Assembly: GCA_900618425.1 (NCBI GenBank)
Contig: UZAN01039540.1
Coordinates: 1-64,000, forward strand
Direction of reading: 5' to 3'
DNA from: Echinostoma caproni
Taxonomy: Eukaryota; Platyhelminthes; Trematoda; Plagiorchiida; Echinostomatidae
DNA length: 64,000 nucleotides
Under the pieces are notes generated by a model, which made no database searches, was not told where the DNA came from, and saw nothing but the letters and a program-made list of their open reading frames with translations. The translations under genes were made by a program, and so were the position numbers. This document shows positions 49,941-61,978 of this stretch, piece by piece; the first letter of the stretch is position 1, and each line of letters starts with the position of its first letter.

Positions 49941-52900
49941 GCTTGTACAAACACTAATCATGCACCTTCGTGCGGCAGTTTAATTCATGCAAACTCAGTT
50001 TCCTTAAGATACTCCCCAGGCACGTCGGTGCAATCAAGACCAAAGAAACAAAAATGTCACTGTTTAACGAACGCTAGCTTTCGAATGTAATCGTATTCTG
50101 AGTGTTCTACGTCAACAGTTCAATGCATTTTTTAGCTGCTCAACTACAGAGGAATAGCTGAGGTATAATTGGTAAACGGTAGTTCATTCTCACACCCTGT
50201 GTATCACTTCATCTGCCTCTGCGCTGATGCACACATAAGCAAAGCACACCGCCAACGAGTACAACAGATACCTGAGTACATTTCAAAGTGGTTGACCAAG
50301 TCGATAACGTAATCCATGTCCGTCAGTCAGGCGGTTAAATGAAACTCGGGGTCGTTCAATGGGAGGCACCGCATGTTAACCGATCAAGTAACTGACCACC
50401 TCTGACGTCACTACTACGAAAGCGAAATGCAAAAAATTGTGCTGTTAAGATTTGTGTTGATACAGTAACCCATCACCTATATAGATCAATGTGGCACTGG
50501 CTATTGATGAGCATGCCACTGCTCAAACCCAAGTCTGATTCGACAAAAAAGTACAAAAATTAGACCCAGAAAGGTAAACAATCACCTCATGAAGTTGATA
50601 CAGAGCACTGTATAAAACTGCGATAATCACCAAAATGCTATAAAGGTACATCTGATATGAAGTTCAATCCAAGAAGTCACTTTCTTCGGAGTTGTTACCA
50701 GTCGGCTGCCATTCGCGACCGTATTACGAAGTTCGTAAGCATCTGTCAAGTTGCTCATCATCAGTGAAACCAATAGTTTATAATGAAAACCGTGCCAAAT
50801 CTTAGAAGCCACGTGGCATGAATGTTGGAACAGCGTATTCGAGCCAGTCAAATTGCAGATAATAATGATTAGTACGAATACGGATAGGCTCATGTACGAT
50901 AAAAATTATCGCGTGCCAAATGCTTTATTAGTTCGGTAAAGATGATAAAATAGACCTGCAAACTGAGCTGTCGGCTCTAAACCTGCTTTGTAATCTTCTG
51001 TTTCTATTTACAGGAAATGCCCCCACCTCCACGTGACTATTAGTAGGTCTCAAACGACAGATGTACGAGCTTGTCACCTTTTCACGTGACTTATTTCCAG
51101 ACAGACAATTCACGATGATACGATTAATTTGATCATATGTAGATTACTTAGAAATAAAATTTGGAGACTTTTAACCGGCACTCAATACCATAGTCAGGTT
51201 GTAACCCGCACCGAAAACCCCTTGGATCTACGATAATTGTTACTATGGAGAGAAAATTATTTGAGCATTTTCAGTTCTTGGGGGAATGTATTGCTTCATT
51301 TTTCTTTCCAGAACCAGCCATCAAACGATGGGATAGAAACTTTATAAATATAGGGAAAGAACTTTGTTATTTATTTCCTTGATTGCTGCATTAGAAAGAC
51401 AATAGGAACGTTTTAAAAAGAATACTTGCTTCAAAAAAACATAAGTCTTAGTAACGAATGGCTGTTTATCAAATATCCACGAATTTGTTCAGTAAGTAAC
51501 TCAATACAAACTGTTACCGGTTGCGTTAACGAAATAAAAAATACTCACAGTGATAGAAAGCGAGAGTTAAGCCAAGTAAGACGATACAACCATGAGTACA
51601 TTTTTCCCACACCTACGGGTCGACTCGAGAGTGTATAATAGTAATAGTTACGTGCACACAATGATCTCTAGGTCACAGGCAGTTACCCTAGCGATGGAAT
51701 CACGTCTTTGGTCGTAGAGCGAACGTGTACTAGTGCGTGTGAATCGAATTCATGTCGCACACCAATGACCAATGAATATATCGATCGCGCCATACTCAAC
51801 GCCTGTACATTCCCATTTCAATGGGCGTTCCATCATGATTTTCTGAATGAGTGAGCGATTGATTTTCATGCATGCCTTTCGTGTCACCAATTTCATCATT
51901 AGATAACCTTCTAACAGTCTGCTTAACTTATGTCGAGTTGACCTTGGTAACGGGATGCTTATTCCTCCCTCTCTCACTCCAAATGACAATCTGTTGATTA
52001 TCTGAATGTATTTCTAAGCAACAGATCTAAGCCAAATAAGTTTTTAGAGCAGAAGAAACCGCCCTATGTAATCCGGAATTCAGCAGTCCTAGAGAGACAA
52101 TAGACATTTGCCGGTATCTCGGACTAATGATGATGATGGTATAACGGAATATGTCTTACCGATTGACGATAAATTTGTAAAATAGCCGAAGACCAGTTTC
52201 ATATCTAATAAATCTTTCCAGTTTGACCCTCTGATCGTTTTAAACCAAATGACAATTCATCAGCCTCATGTATCTCTTAGGGTGAATCGAACAATGTGAT
52301 CTTCAACAGTCTGAAAAACGACGCACGTCTTACACCTGCAAAGGTTGAACGCGAAAAATATAAATAACGTTAAACCCGTATGGGTTCAATCGATAATATA
52401 GTTTCAGCAAGAGGTTTTTTCCTCGATGGTGCGTAGGTGTCCGTTAAACTACACACGTGCTATTCGCCGCACACCCAGCCAGCCACATACGCACGCTAGA
52501 CCGTATTCGATTTCCCTTCATGTTGACAGGAAAAACGGAGCAGTGAAAAATGGCTCTCTCTCACTGTGAACCACAGCTTACCCTTATTTGACTGCCACCT
52601 GAAAATTTTGATTAGTTCCAATCCCTTTCTATGTGTGTTGCACATAAATTGCCTTTCTGCTTGCCAGATAACGACTCTATCCCATTGCGGAGGTGGTAGC
52701 AGAAACGTCCGTTTGTGAAAGCTCACTGTCTTTTTATTTACCACGTTGTATAGCTGAATATGATCTGTTTTTTCCAAACAATTGAAAGCTGGAATATGAT
52801 AAGATTCATCCTATGGGTGTCGAAATGGATTGAATAATTGGGTATACAGCTAACCATGGAACCAGTCACGAAAGAGGCATCGATGGTTAGAGAATGGGAG

Positions 52901-53410
52901 TAGGCGAAGTGCCAGATAGGACAGAATATGTGCGGCTTTCTGATAAAAAAACGAATTATTTGACTGATTGTGGACTGTTCCATTAGTCAAGCTTACATAA
53001 AAGCACTCGAACGGTAGATGACATAGATCTAGTGCAAACCATTGACCCTAGCAATCTTAGACCCTTTAATACGGAAAGTAATATAAATTTAGTGCCTGCA
53101 TGACATAGTTTGGTCCTTTGAAAATTCAGAATAACCGATTTTTAATGCATTCGAGATATTCAATCCGCAAAAAAACCAGTTGGGTTTGCTAATCGGAACT
53201 GGAATTTGAGACTAATGAAGAATTCAGGAGGTAAAATTTGACACTCAAACGCTCGTTTGATGCTGAGAAACCGTGCATCACTTACCTGCAAATATACTTT
53301 TTGCTGGTTCAAAACAATCACCGACCTCGTCGGTTGTTATATGTGTGTTCGATACGGACAATTTGGTTTGAGTTGACTGGTGATGTCTCTGTGACAGGCT
53401 GAGTTGCAAA

Positions 53411-53430
53411 CATATACGTATATATATATA
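53411..53430 (+). repeat. (TA)n microsatellite
   Basis: Alternating TA/CGTA run in an intron of the SCHIP1-like gene. Confidence 0.75.
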
Positions 53431-55955
53431 TCCATTTTTGATCGATCATCCGCGCTTCTCACGCGTATTGAGTATGTGTGTTCTAACCCGAAGATATCAA
53501 ATTGACGTGTCATCACTTATCACGGTGATATCAAATGAAAAAAAGACGAATTCCGAAGTTGTGTTGACAGTTAAGGTCATCGCCATGCAATGGTATCGTA
53601 GGCGTATAGTGGTTTAGACATGGGGGTGGCTAGTTCAAAAATGTTCAGAAGCAAGGCCACACAGGATTCGTTTGAAAACGAGATAGATGTAAGTTTAAGA
53701 CTTAAAGTGTTCATTAGATGATTTGAATCCACAAAATTCACCCTAGTACTTCAGTACCTATCAAAAAGTAATTACAACTGTTATGTTTACGTAGTGATAC
53801 CGTTATTAACAAAGAACGTGAGTTTGCTTTTCGACGCAATCGGGTTACAGTTGACTCGGATATAGCAATTTAGCAGTGAATTAGCATTCGAAGAATCCGT
53901 GTTATAGCGTATCGATACATNTACATATATCGATATATTTAGGAAACGTTGCAATGTTTAGACGAAAACTTTCTGAAAAGACACCGACGCACATCTTGTA
54001 TAATGCAGACCTCGAGTGTTATAAATAAGCTTAGTTTTTGTGAATAACTAACTATTTTTGAGATCTTTCCAGTTGTATCATGCAAATCTACCTGTCCCCC
54101 ACGGTCACAAACCAGCAACTCCTTAAAGTTCCGATGTATTAGACTTGAAGGGCTTGGGAAAAAGAATGCCACACTCAGGTTGTCTCTCTCTTATCTATCT
54201 GTTTACGCGGACTCATAGGCCCCGCATCGATGAGTTTCTAGTCTTTTTTCAGTAGTTTCCAATTTTTCTCAGTGTTTTCATTTGGCGATGGTCCGCGTTT
54301 TCTATCACACGCATGCCATGCCGATTGGGCACTTATTTATCTTCATCTCTATCTATTTAAAGAATACTTTATGGAGTCCTTTAAGGGAAACGTGTAAACT
54401 GATTGTCTGGAAAAACGATATCAATTATCTGCTTTGATCCCTTCCGGTTTTGAGCCCATTTGCTGTTCTTTGTAGTTTTGAGATTACCACATAAGTAGTT
54501 TAAAAACATCTAAATCTTTTTTCTGTATGGTTGTCTCTATATTGCGCTCCAACTTTCTGAAAGTATTTTGATATTTTGCTTTGATATTGAGTTTACCACA
54601 CAGGCATTCAAAAAAGGAAGTTTTAGGGGTCAATGTAGGTAATGGAATTCTCAAATATTTTTCATGTTAAATTTACATACCGCTATTAGTACTAAAAGCC
54701 TCTCAAAATAAGCCTGCCTGATGGAGCGATATCCTTAAAAATGGTAGCACTGTGTTATTCACTCTACTAAGTCCCGTTCCCAAACACGTGGTGGATTAGG
54801 GCACAGAATTTCAGGCTACCAATGATAGCCACCGATAGGAGATTACTTCAAAGGTCAGTTATATTTTTCCTCAACTGCAATGGCCATTTCTCCTAGTCAC
54901 CAAATAAAAGGTCTTTCGTAAACAACCTCGGGTATAGTGGTCTTCGGGTGCATTATGAAAGAGGTATCTGCTTGATAATTTGGTCCCTGACAAGAATACA
55001 TTCGGTTACACGTCTAACTAAGCCATAATATGGTGAATTGGTTTCATCTTTGAACTGTGTTGCTTTATTACCAGTAAAACATACTTTTTCTTAACGAGCC
55101 ATAACTTATTCCGGAGATATTTTGCTCTAATTTACATAATTGTCTTGTTACAAAATGTTTGTAACATCATTTCCAGCAGATGTGCACCGCATTTCGTGGT
55201 AGCCAGTTTTCGTTCAACAGGAGACATTTTCTTCCAACGTTTCAGCCTAAGAACGTCATAACGTGCGCGATCAGCGCCAAAATGGAGAACGAGCTTTTCC
55301 CTAAAAAAACCAGCATTATTTGCAGCATTTATTCTCTACCAGTCTCGCACGCTTAAGTGTCTGAGCCTCCTTGACGATTTACCGAATCTGAGTTTTGCTG
55401 GACAACTCTGTCGCAAATATTGACGCGTTGCGTTTGGGTTACCAGCACGATTTTGGTCAGTGGTACTGAGCCAGATAGAGATGAGTGTTTGCACACACAC
55501 ACAGACACGGGTCATGTGTGAAAGAACTTTTTCTGTTTTCGTCTTCGATGTGAAGTGGTTTGGTTAGTGCGTGAATTTTGCTTGTCATGTGTCTGATGCA
55601 AAATAAGATTTTCTTGAGTGTTGCATTTTTCTACTGTCTGTTTTTATTCGAGTGTTCTCTGTTGCGAGGATTTTTCCGAGGTACAAATTGTGTCAACTTA
55701 GCAAAAAGCAAACGATGCACGGTTTTTCATTTTGTTCGTATGCTGTTCAAACTCAGACCAAGGGTCACTCAAGGAAGTTGTGGAATGGAATACGATGAAA
55801 ACAGTTCAGAGAGGAGATAGATTTCTCTGTACAAAAAATCGGAATAATAAATCGATGACCCTTGTTACAACATGTAGAACGGCTGTGGGAAAAAGAGCAA
55901 TCATTAGTGAAAGGTAAAAAACAGAATATATTGTTTATATTTGTAGGAATCTCAC

Positions 55956-56123
55956 CCTTTTGGATTGTACTGTATCGATCCTCGTCCTCAAATCCCCGGT
56001 CTCTATTGATTTATTGTCCGCTGTAGTGGGCGTGACTTTAGCCGGAGAGCGTCGATTCACATGAATTGGTGAGCCCCAATCAGGCATCACACGACCCGAT
56101 TTACTACCAGCATTAAGATTCAC
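55956..56123 (-). CDS. SCHIP1: SCHIP1-like exon c: basic/polar linker
   Basis: A 168-base exon (56 codons), phase 0 at both ends. The acceptor CTGTTTTCTAG is good and the donor is AGG|GTGAGA. The product begins VNLNAGSKSGRVMPDWG and is polar, with scattered basic residues and no recognised domain. The plain ORF appears to begin with a Met only because the first codon is GTG; it is read here as an internal exon with Val. An 8.7 kb intron follows, holding the 48 kb foldback repeat and the candidate nested micro-gene. Confidence 0.68.
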
Positions 56124-57267
56124 CTAGAAAACAGATACGCAAGTTATTTAAAGCGAAAATATCTATAATGGATGAGAAACGGAAGTTTAGAATGAGCACA
56201 ATCGTCGTTCATTAAGTGTAACTATGAGTGAAAATTTTACGGTTGTATGCAGGATGAAATGGCAAGTGTAAGCGGTGGAGAACTGTGTACTCAAACGCCC
56301 AAGTGCGCGTGACCCCTCAAGCACGTGATCTACATGGGTTGAAATTGACAAACTAAGCATGATCGCCAACACGTAAATTACAATTAGCAAGTCAATGATC
56401 GGGTGATCTATCAGGTGGTATTTTCTACGGAATGACATGACAATTATTAACGGACCATAAGAACTCCTGATAGCAGCCGTGATTGAGGAGTCAAATTATC
56501 GTCGACAGCTTGATCGGTCCCACAAAATGGTTTCACTGTTTGCTGTTATTGAAGCTCTTCAATGTCTTTAAATCTTCCTAAAAATTCGGATGGACAACAA
56601 CTTACAAACTGCTCGATCGCTTCTGTTTTAGTTTTTTTACTGTTGTTGTTGTTCTGATAAACGTGATCATAGTTGACGCCATGCTGCACCAGTCCTGCCG
56701 GGTAATTTTAAGTTCTTTTTGTTTAACATCTCCATTCGGACAGATTATCACTGTTACCGTTTATGCCTCGAAAACAGCTATGATGTGAAGTGATTTTGCA
56801 GAAGCTGGGCTTATAGTGCTAGTGCATGCATGAAGCATGTGTCTATCATCTATCTGTTCATTTGTCTGACCAATTTGATGACACGAAGTTCGTTTCTTCT
56901 GTTCATACACACACCTATCCAAGATTAGATGGAAAACATTGCTTGCTGATAAGGGTCTCGTAGTGTGTTATCATTGCCAAAATCCACACGTGTGAAATTC
57001 ATATAAAAATATGGATATGGAATAAACCACTCAATTTTCTCACTTCTTACATGTTTCTAACAAACGTGTACACTAATTTGTTGGAACAAAATATGAAAAT
57101 AACTGTTCTTTCACTTCTCATCACTCTATGTCGACGGCACTTTTACGGTGCATCAGACGAGAGTTGTGTGACGAAAAGCGTTAATAATTATTTGATCATA
57201 TAAAACGGCCCATTTATCGGATGACATGACAATACTATGTTTGAACGGCTCAGTTGAACTCACTAAC

Positions 57268-57585
57268 CTCACGCTGTGAATCGGCTAGGCGAGCTCTGCG
57301 TAGTGCCGCTTCGAATAAGGTTCTCGGTTCCGGACGTTCGCCGGCTGAATCGCAGCCGTCCTCCTCTGAATCACTGGCGTCACAACTGCTGCACCACTGC
57401 CCTCGCTTGTACTGGCCCGTTTGGGCAAGGTGCACTTGGTTGGCTGGCTTATCACCCTCGTTCGATGTTGTCTCTGCTAAGGATTTGGATGGGGTGGGTG
57501 CACTATGTTGCCGGGGTAAGAGACGTTCCACAGGGGACAAACCGACAGCCAGTATGGAATGATCTACAGTGGTTATGTGAACCAA
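57268..57585 (-). CDS. SCHIP1: SCHIP1-like exon b: cysteine/acidic linker and short basic helix
   Basis: A 318-base exon (106 codons), phase 0 at both ends. The acceptor is TCTTTCCACGCAG at 57586-57598; the donor is GAG|GTTAGT. The product carries a Ser/Pro/Thr stretch (HSAPTPSKSLAETTS), then the unusual motif WCSSCDASDSEEDGCDSAGE with three cysteines inside an acidic run, followed by an arginine-rich probable helix (TLFEAALRRARLADSQRE). GC content rises sharply relative to the AT-rich intron. The cysteine-acid motif is faintly like one in Prickle proteins, but no LIM or PET domain is present, so I do not use it. Placement in the gene rests on matching phase and strand between exons a and c. 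Confidence 0.72.
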
Positions 57586-59664
57586 CTGCGTGGAAAGAGA
57601 AAGTTTTGTAAAGAAAAACATTCCATCAATAAATAGCAGTATCACGCGTAGGTAGAAGCGGAATTGTGGGGAAGACGTAAACGGTTTCACATGCACCAAG
57701 GAGTTAGATCAGTTCTCGTCCAGGTATTTTCGGAAGGAATGACACTGCATAAATAAACGAAATATTTTCTCCAGCCGAATTTCTTTCACTGTGTTAATGC
57801 AGCGAACCATCAAACTGGAATTTAATCAGTTGACATGCGAGAAAAAAGGAACTGGTTATATAAAGGCAAACATTTCTGGGGAATGTGTATGCATTCCATT
57901 AAGAGTGCTTTAATGAAAACGACCTAACACAAAAAATGTGCTGGACCATGATACTACTTTGAAGAAAGTCAGTAGCGTGGTTAAAACTACATTTATTGAT
58001 GGATAGATTTGCACGAGAAACGAGAGCAAACGTAATCCGATCATTACTGGTGGCGTTATGAATGAAATCATAATTAAAGGAGATTATTCACTCTAGCAAT
58101 GATAAACGAAATACGGTCATTTATTGAACGTAGTTGTAACCGAAGCTCAGTCTTCGCGAAAACACCTTTTTATCAAGTGTTTGTAGTCGTACCTGGAGAT
58201 ATCAAGTGAAACTACACTGAGCAGTTCTTCATCTTAAATTTTAAAGAATCATAAAAGATATATTAGCAACAGAGCAAGTTTCATCATCATAGGACAGGAA
58301 GACAGCAACTGCTTCGCGTCATTTCCTCAGCGATGCCGCAACTACCACCGTTTAATTGGGTCTGTTTCTCCAAATCAAATCACATATCACATAGTTTATC
58401 CAATTTTGGCATGAGATGAGAAAAATCAGTAAAGAACTCGAGTGTTGTTTCACTGCTGAGGTGCGGCGTGCAGTGCCTAATACACAAATTAAGCCGAGTT
58501 CAGCTCGAATGCTCAAGAATCCTGCTACAATATATGTGAGTGATTTCGATACCGAAATTCTCTAATTGGGCACTGGATTCGTTTCACTGCACCGCGGGAA
58601 ATCGATGGCCGTTTATCGATGAAAGCCCATCTCATTTATGCCAATCAGGCTTACCCTGGTTCATTTGTGTGTCAGACCAGTTCTCGTCCTGTTGGTTTTC
58701 ATTTGTAAAACAGATGCTACATTCAATAGTCCTTAGATGGACTAGAACATATTTTCTGTTTCTTCATATCTGACTTCAGTTTATATTACTGGATTGTATT
58801 GTGGCTTTCATTGCTCTATCTTGAAGCGCAGTTTACCATTTTTGAAATTTCCTCTGCCCATTAATTGGTCAGTTCAAACGAAAAACATCAGAGAGCGAAA
58901 TCGGACGCATTCCACTCGAGATTTAAATCTTGCATGTCTCATTTGCTGAGGATGTAGTACCGCTATGTCCCTTTAGCATGCATACAAAGGTTACTCGAAG
59001 TTAGCAGTTAAGACGCGTAAGGGTATCGTTGTCAAAGACAGTCATCTGTTGATCCGAAAAAGAAATAAAGGTAAATGTTCGCATTTATCTCACCGTTACT
59101 CATGAGTAGTTGTGTGGAAGAGAAATGTATCGATAAGTGAATGATAAGTAAAAGTAAGCCACGGATTCCCATATGTGACGCAACTGTTTTGATGGTTATC
59201 CTTTCAGACGCTTACGATGGTAGTGGTAGCCATGTGGTTGGGTCACAAAATTGTGATCCGGAAGTCCATTTCTTTACTCAAAGGAAGTGGAAGCCATTTA
59301 GAGTATCAAGCTTGGATCAGGCCATTCAACTTNNCTTTCCAGAGGCACCAGCTGTCCAGTGCCCTTTGTCGGTTATCACAAAGATTTCTATTGCATATTA
59401 ATGCATTTACCTCGCGGGGAATTTCTGATCTCCCAAGGAATAAAACCCACACATTAGACCATCCAGAGTGCCTGGTGCCCCTGAAAAACCGAATAGGTCA
59501 ATATATATAGTTCACACACGTTTGAATTCGGACTGTGCCAAACAAATCGTGGAACAATAATATTTATAAAAGAGAAACGTTCCACGATTTGCATGTGAGC
59601 TGAGTACTGTCACGCTAATCCAACTCTAAATTGCTTAAGCCATTCGCACAAGGTGATCACGGTC

Positions 59665-59740
59665 GACTGTGGGGCTCAGGAGTAAGGCTTTGAAGTCCCG
59701 ACCCGAATGTTTGCGGTTCGAGTCCTGACAGGAACACAAA
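59665..59740 (+). repeat. tRNA-like SINE head
   Basis: An A-box-like segment (GGGGCTCAGGAGTAAGG, from 59671) and a clear B box (GGTTCGAGTCC, 59715-59725), with CGACCCGAATGTTTGCG between them, are laid out as in a tRNA. The sequence after the B box (TGACAGGAACAC) does not close an acceptor stem, so this is a SINE rather than a tRNA gene. No hammerhead is seen after it. It lies in the 3.8 kb intron between exons a and b of the SCHIP1-like gene. Confidence 0.5.
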
Positions 59741-61403
59741 GAGTAAGTACCGCTTACGAGTCCTAAACAAGTACAATCAACTGTTTATTCCTCGTTTTCG
59801 ATCATCACAAATAGTTCCATTGCAGTTAAAAGGCATTTATTTTTTTAATTTTCAGAGTAAAGTGTCAAACTCGATATGAACTAATAGTGTGTTGTGAATT
59901 TAGGGAGAATAAGATTGTAAACAATCGGAACTCATCTCAAACCAATACTCACAAGTAACTATGCGTTGAAATAGGAAAAGCGTCTATTGGTTGTAATCAA
60001 CGATACACAAACTGGTTTGAGAAAGATGAAAACGCCAGAAATATCCTACTTGCTATAAATCGCAAAAATGTCATAGTAACTTGGATCGATTTGAACATGC
60101 ACCAATGCCTTTTTGATTGCAGACGTTGAAGAAATAACACACAAAATTGATTTAGAAGAAATACGAAACCTTTAAAACGATTCATTGCCCACGTTCGGAA
60201 AAAATCGAGGTTTATTTTATCAAAGAGAGAGAAGTGCTTGTTTGAAACACATTCTTCAAATATTCTATTCTAAATATCCTCAATATTCAGTGTTCTGGGA
60301 CCCAAAGACTTTAATTTTTCAACTATTTCCATAGGGAGAGAGTACATAAATACCAGTAAACATTGCCAGCGCAAACGTAGGCAATCCTGCTCTCGTGTGA
60401 AGAAGAATGATCCATTCATCGAAACGGTCGGGAACGTACTGATTTTTGGACCATCGCGAAGAAGTGTATGCTTCCGGCATTCTGCATTTTCTTGATTTAA
60501 CCTGAGCTCGTCTTCACCGGGGATGGCTACAAATCCACGTTTTTGATAAGCTGAAGTTCTGTATGATTAGTTGCTTTTTAGCTGGCGAAGCAACTTCTGT
60601 CGTCTAGAATACCTCGTCTCAATGGCATGCCAATTTGTGGATTGGCATGTTCTGTCAAATTATTTTCGTACACTTAACCGCACTTTGGTAAGCAAATTCA
60701 TTTCAAATTGACTGTCATAATATTTGCTTTCATGGCATATGTGATTGCATCAGATTGGTTCACCGTACCAGAAGTGCAATTCGATTGTTGTTCAAAAATC
60801 ACTATCCATTTTATACGCTTCAAGTTGTGAATCTAATTTTACTTTGCTTTGACGCGTCTCTTCAATTCTAACCTGTGCAACCGTCATTCGGATGCAATGT
60901 GAAAAGTATGCGCATAAGGTTCTTATCAAAGTCCAATTTTCAAATTTTTATTATGGGAAAAAACAAAGACTTCGCTTATCAAATCCCATAGGATGTTTAC
61001 ACTTTGGTTTGACTGCACACATCCGCTACACAGATTTGACTTCCTGTTGTTCCCATCCGTCAACTAGATCGCAATACTGTTGCGTTTCCTCTCCAATAAA
61101 CATATATTGTAATTATATAGTGCCCTCATTAGCACGTATTCTAGTTAATAAAGAACAAGTTTTCACAGACTTTATTCACAGTTTCGGGAGTTAAATCTAT
61201 GTTGTATTTTCTTCCTCTCTCCAGCTTGTTCATTTTTAACTGAAAGGTAGGCTTTATGTCTGCACAGGTTAGAACAATAATAATAACAATAAACTAATCT
61301 GTTACCTAAGTCAGGAAACAGTGGGAACTGCATCAGGTTTAGCATGTCGAGTAAGTTCATGGATTCTTATTGCACGCCATTCAAATCAGCATATCAGACT
61401 TAC

Positions 61404-61978
61404 ATCAAGATGAGACTGACTCTGGCTATGCAACAGTTCAGTGGAGAGATTCAGTTGAATCGTGGGTGCCGGAACTTTGACCATTACAGATCGTGGTGAT
61501 TTCGGTCGGTCCTCCTCTTCCTCCGACTTCTCCGATTCTTCTCGTTCCTCTTCATAATCGAACGAACCAAATGTGTTTTGATAGTACGATCTAGTTTTGA
61601 TTTGTGACGACTGCTCGCCAAACGATGCTTCATTAGGTTCACTGCCCAAGTTAGGATCCGTGTTTGAGGTAGGCCAGGTTACCGAGTGTACAGTCAGACA
61701 GGATCGATTCAGTCGCTGATGTCTGCTCACACCGGGGTGCTGATTGAGGCTGATAATCTCGTGCGCACTAGCTCCAATCGATTCATAGTCTTCCCAATAA
61801 CCGCTACTGGTTGCACTGCTTGAGTAGGGCAAACAACTGGTGAGCAATTCAATACTGCTGCGATGCAAATGACTTTTGGATCGTTGCCATTCGGTCGGTA
61901 CGGAACGGACGCGTGCCAACTGATTACCGAACGTGTTGGAAAATGCCTCCGGGCTTGTTGCACTCATATCCGTGTGAG
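61404..61978 (-). CDS. SCHIP1: SCHIP1-like exon a (first visible): acidic, serine-rich N-terminal region
   Basis: A 575-base exon, read as 2 bases plus 191 codons. The 3' end has a strong donor (GAT|GTAAGT at 61403-61398). The 5' end is set at an AG after a pyrimidine-rich tract (TTTCTCTCATCTACCC...), which implies a preceding exon ending in phase 1. Alternatively translation could start at the in-frame ATG about 13 bases in (MSATSP...), so this might be the first coding exon. The product is rich in Ser, Gln and Thr, with a strongly acidic run DYEEEREESEKSEEEEDRP near residues 140-160 of the exon, then a proline-rich step (KSPRSV, VPAPTIQL). No domain is recognised. Base composition is clearly more GC-rich than the flanking intron. 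Linked to the next exon by phase 0. Confidence 0.7.

Larger units (their letters stand above)
33006..61978 (-). other. SCHIP1: SCHIP1-like gene, eight visible exons (5' end not seen)
   Basis: Gene-level entry for a schwannomin-interacting protein 1 homologue. Eight exons on the minus strand join without a frame break into about 620 codons plus stop. The first six junctions are phase 0, the next is phase 1. Each internal boundary has AG/GT signals, several strong (GTAAGT, GTATGT, GTGAGT). Introns, in transcript order, are about 3.8, 1.1, 8.7, 2.7, 5.6, 4.4 and 0.8 kb; the fifth contains the assembly gap. In vertebrates the family binds merlin (NF2) and sits at axon initial segments; in Drosophila Schip1 works in the Hippo pathway upstream of Tao-1. 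These roles come from family knowledge, and the identification rests on the last four exons. The acidic N-terminal part could be lineage-specific. Exons upstream of 62 kb or skipped short exons remain possible. Confidence 0.8.

Noticed and set aside
57268..57585. Prickle-like reading of the W-C-S-S-C acidic motif
   Set aside because: No LIM or PET domain anywhere in the gene, and the C-terminal exons clearly follow the SCHIP1 pattern.
57254..57611. Two plus-strand frames of 102 and 111 residues
   Set aside because: Antisense to exon b; no splice context or domain.
59141..59510. Overlapping plus-strand frames after a TTTCAG acceptor-like site
   Set aside because: Two different frames, interrupted by N bases, no donor and no recognised protein.
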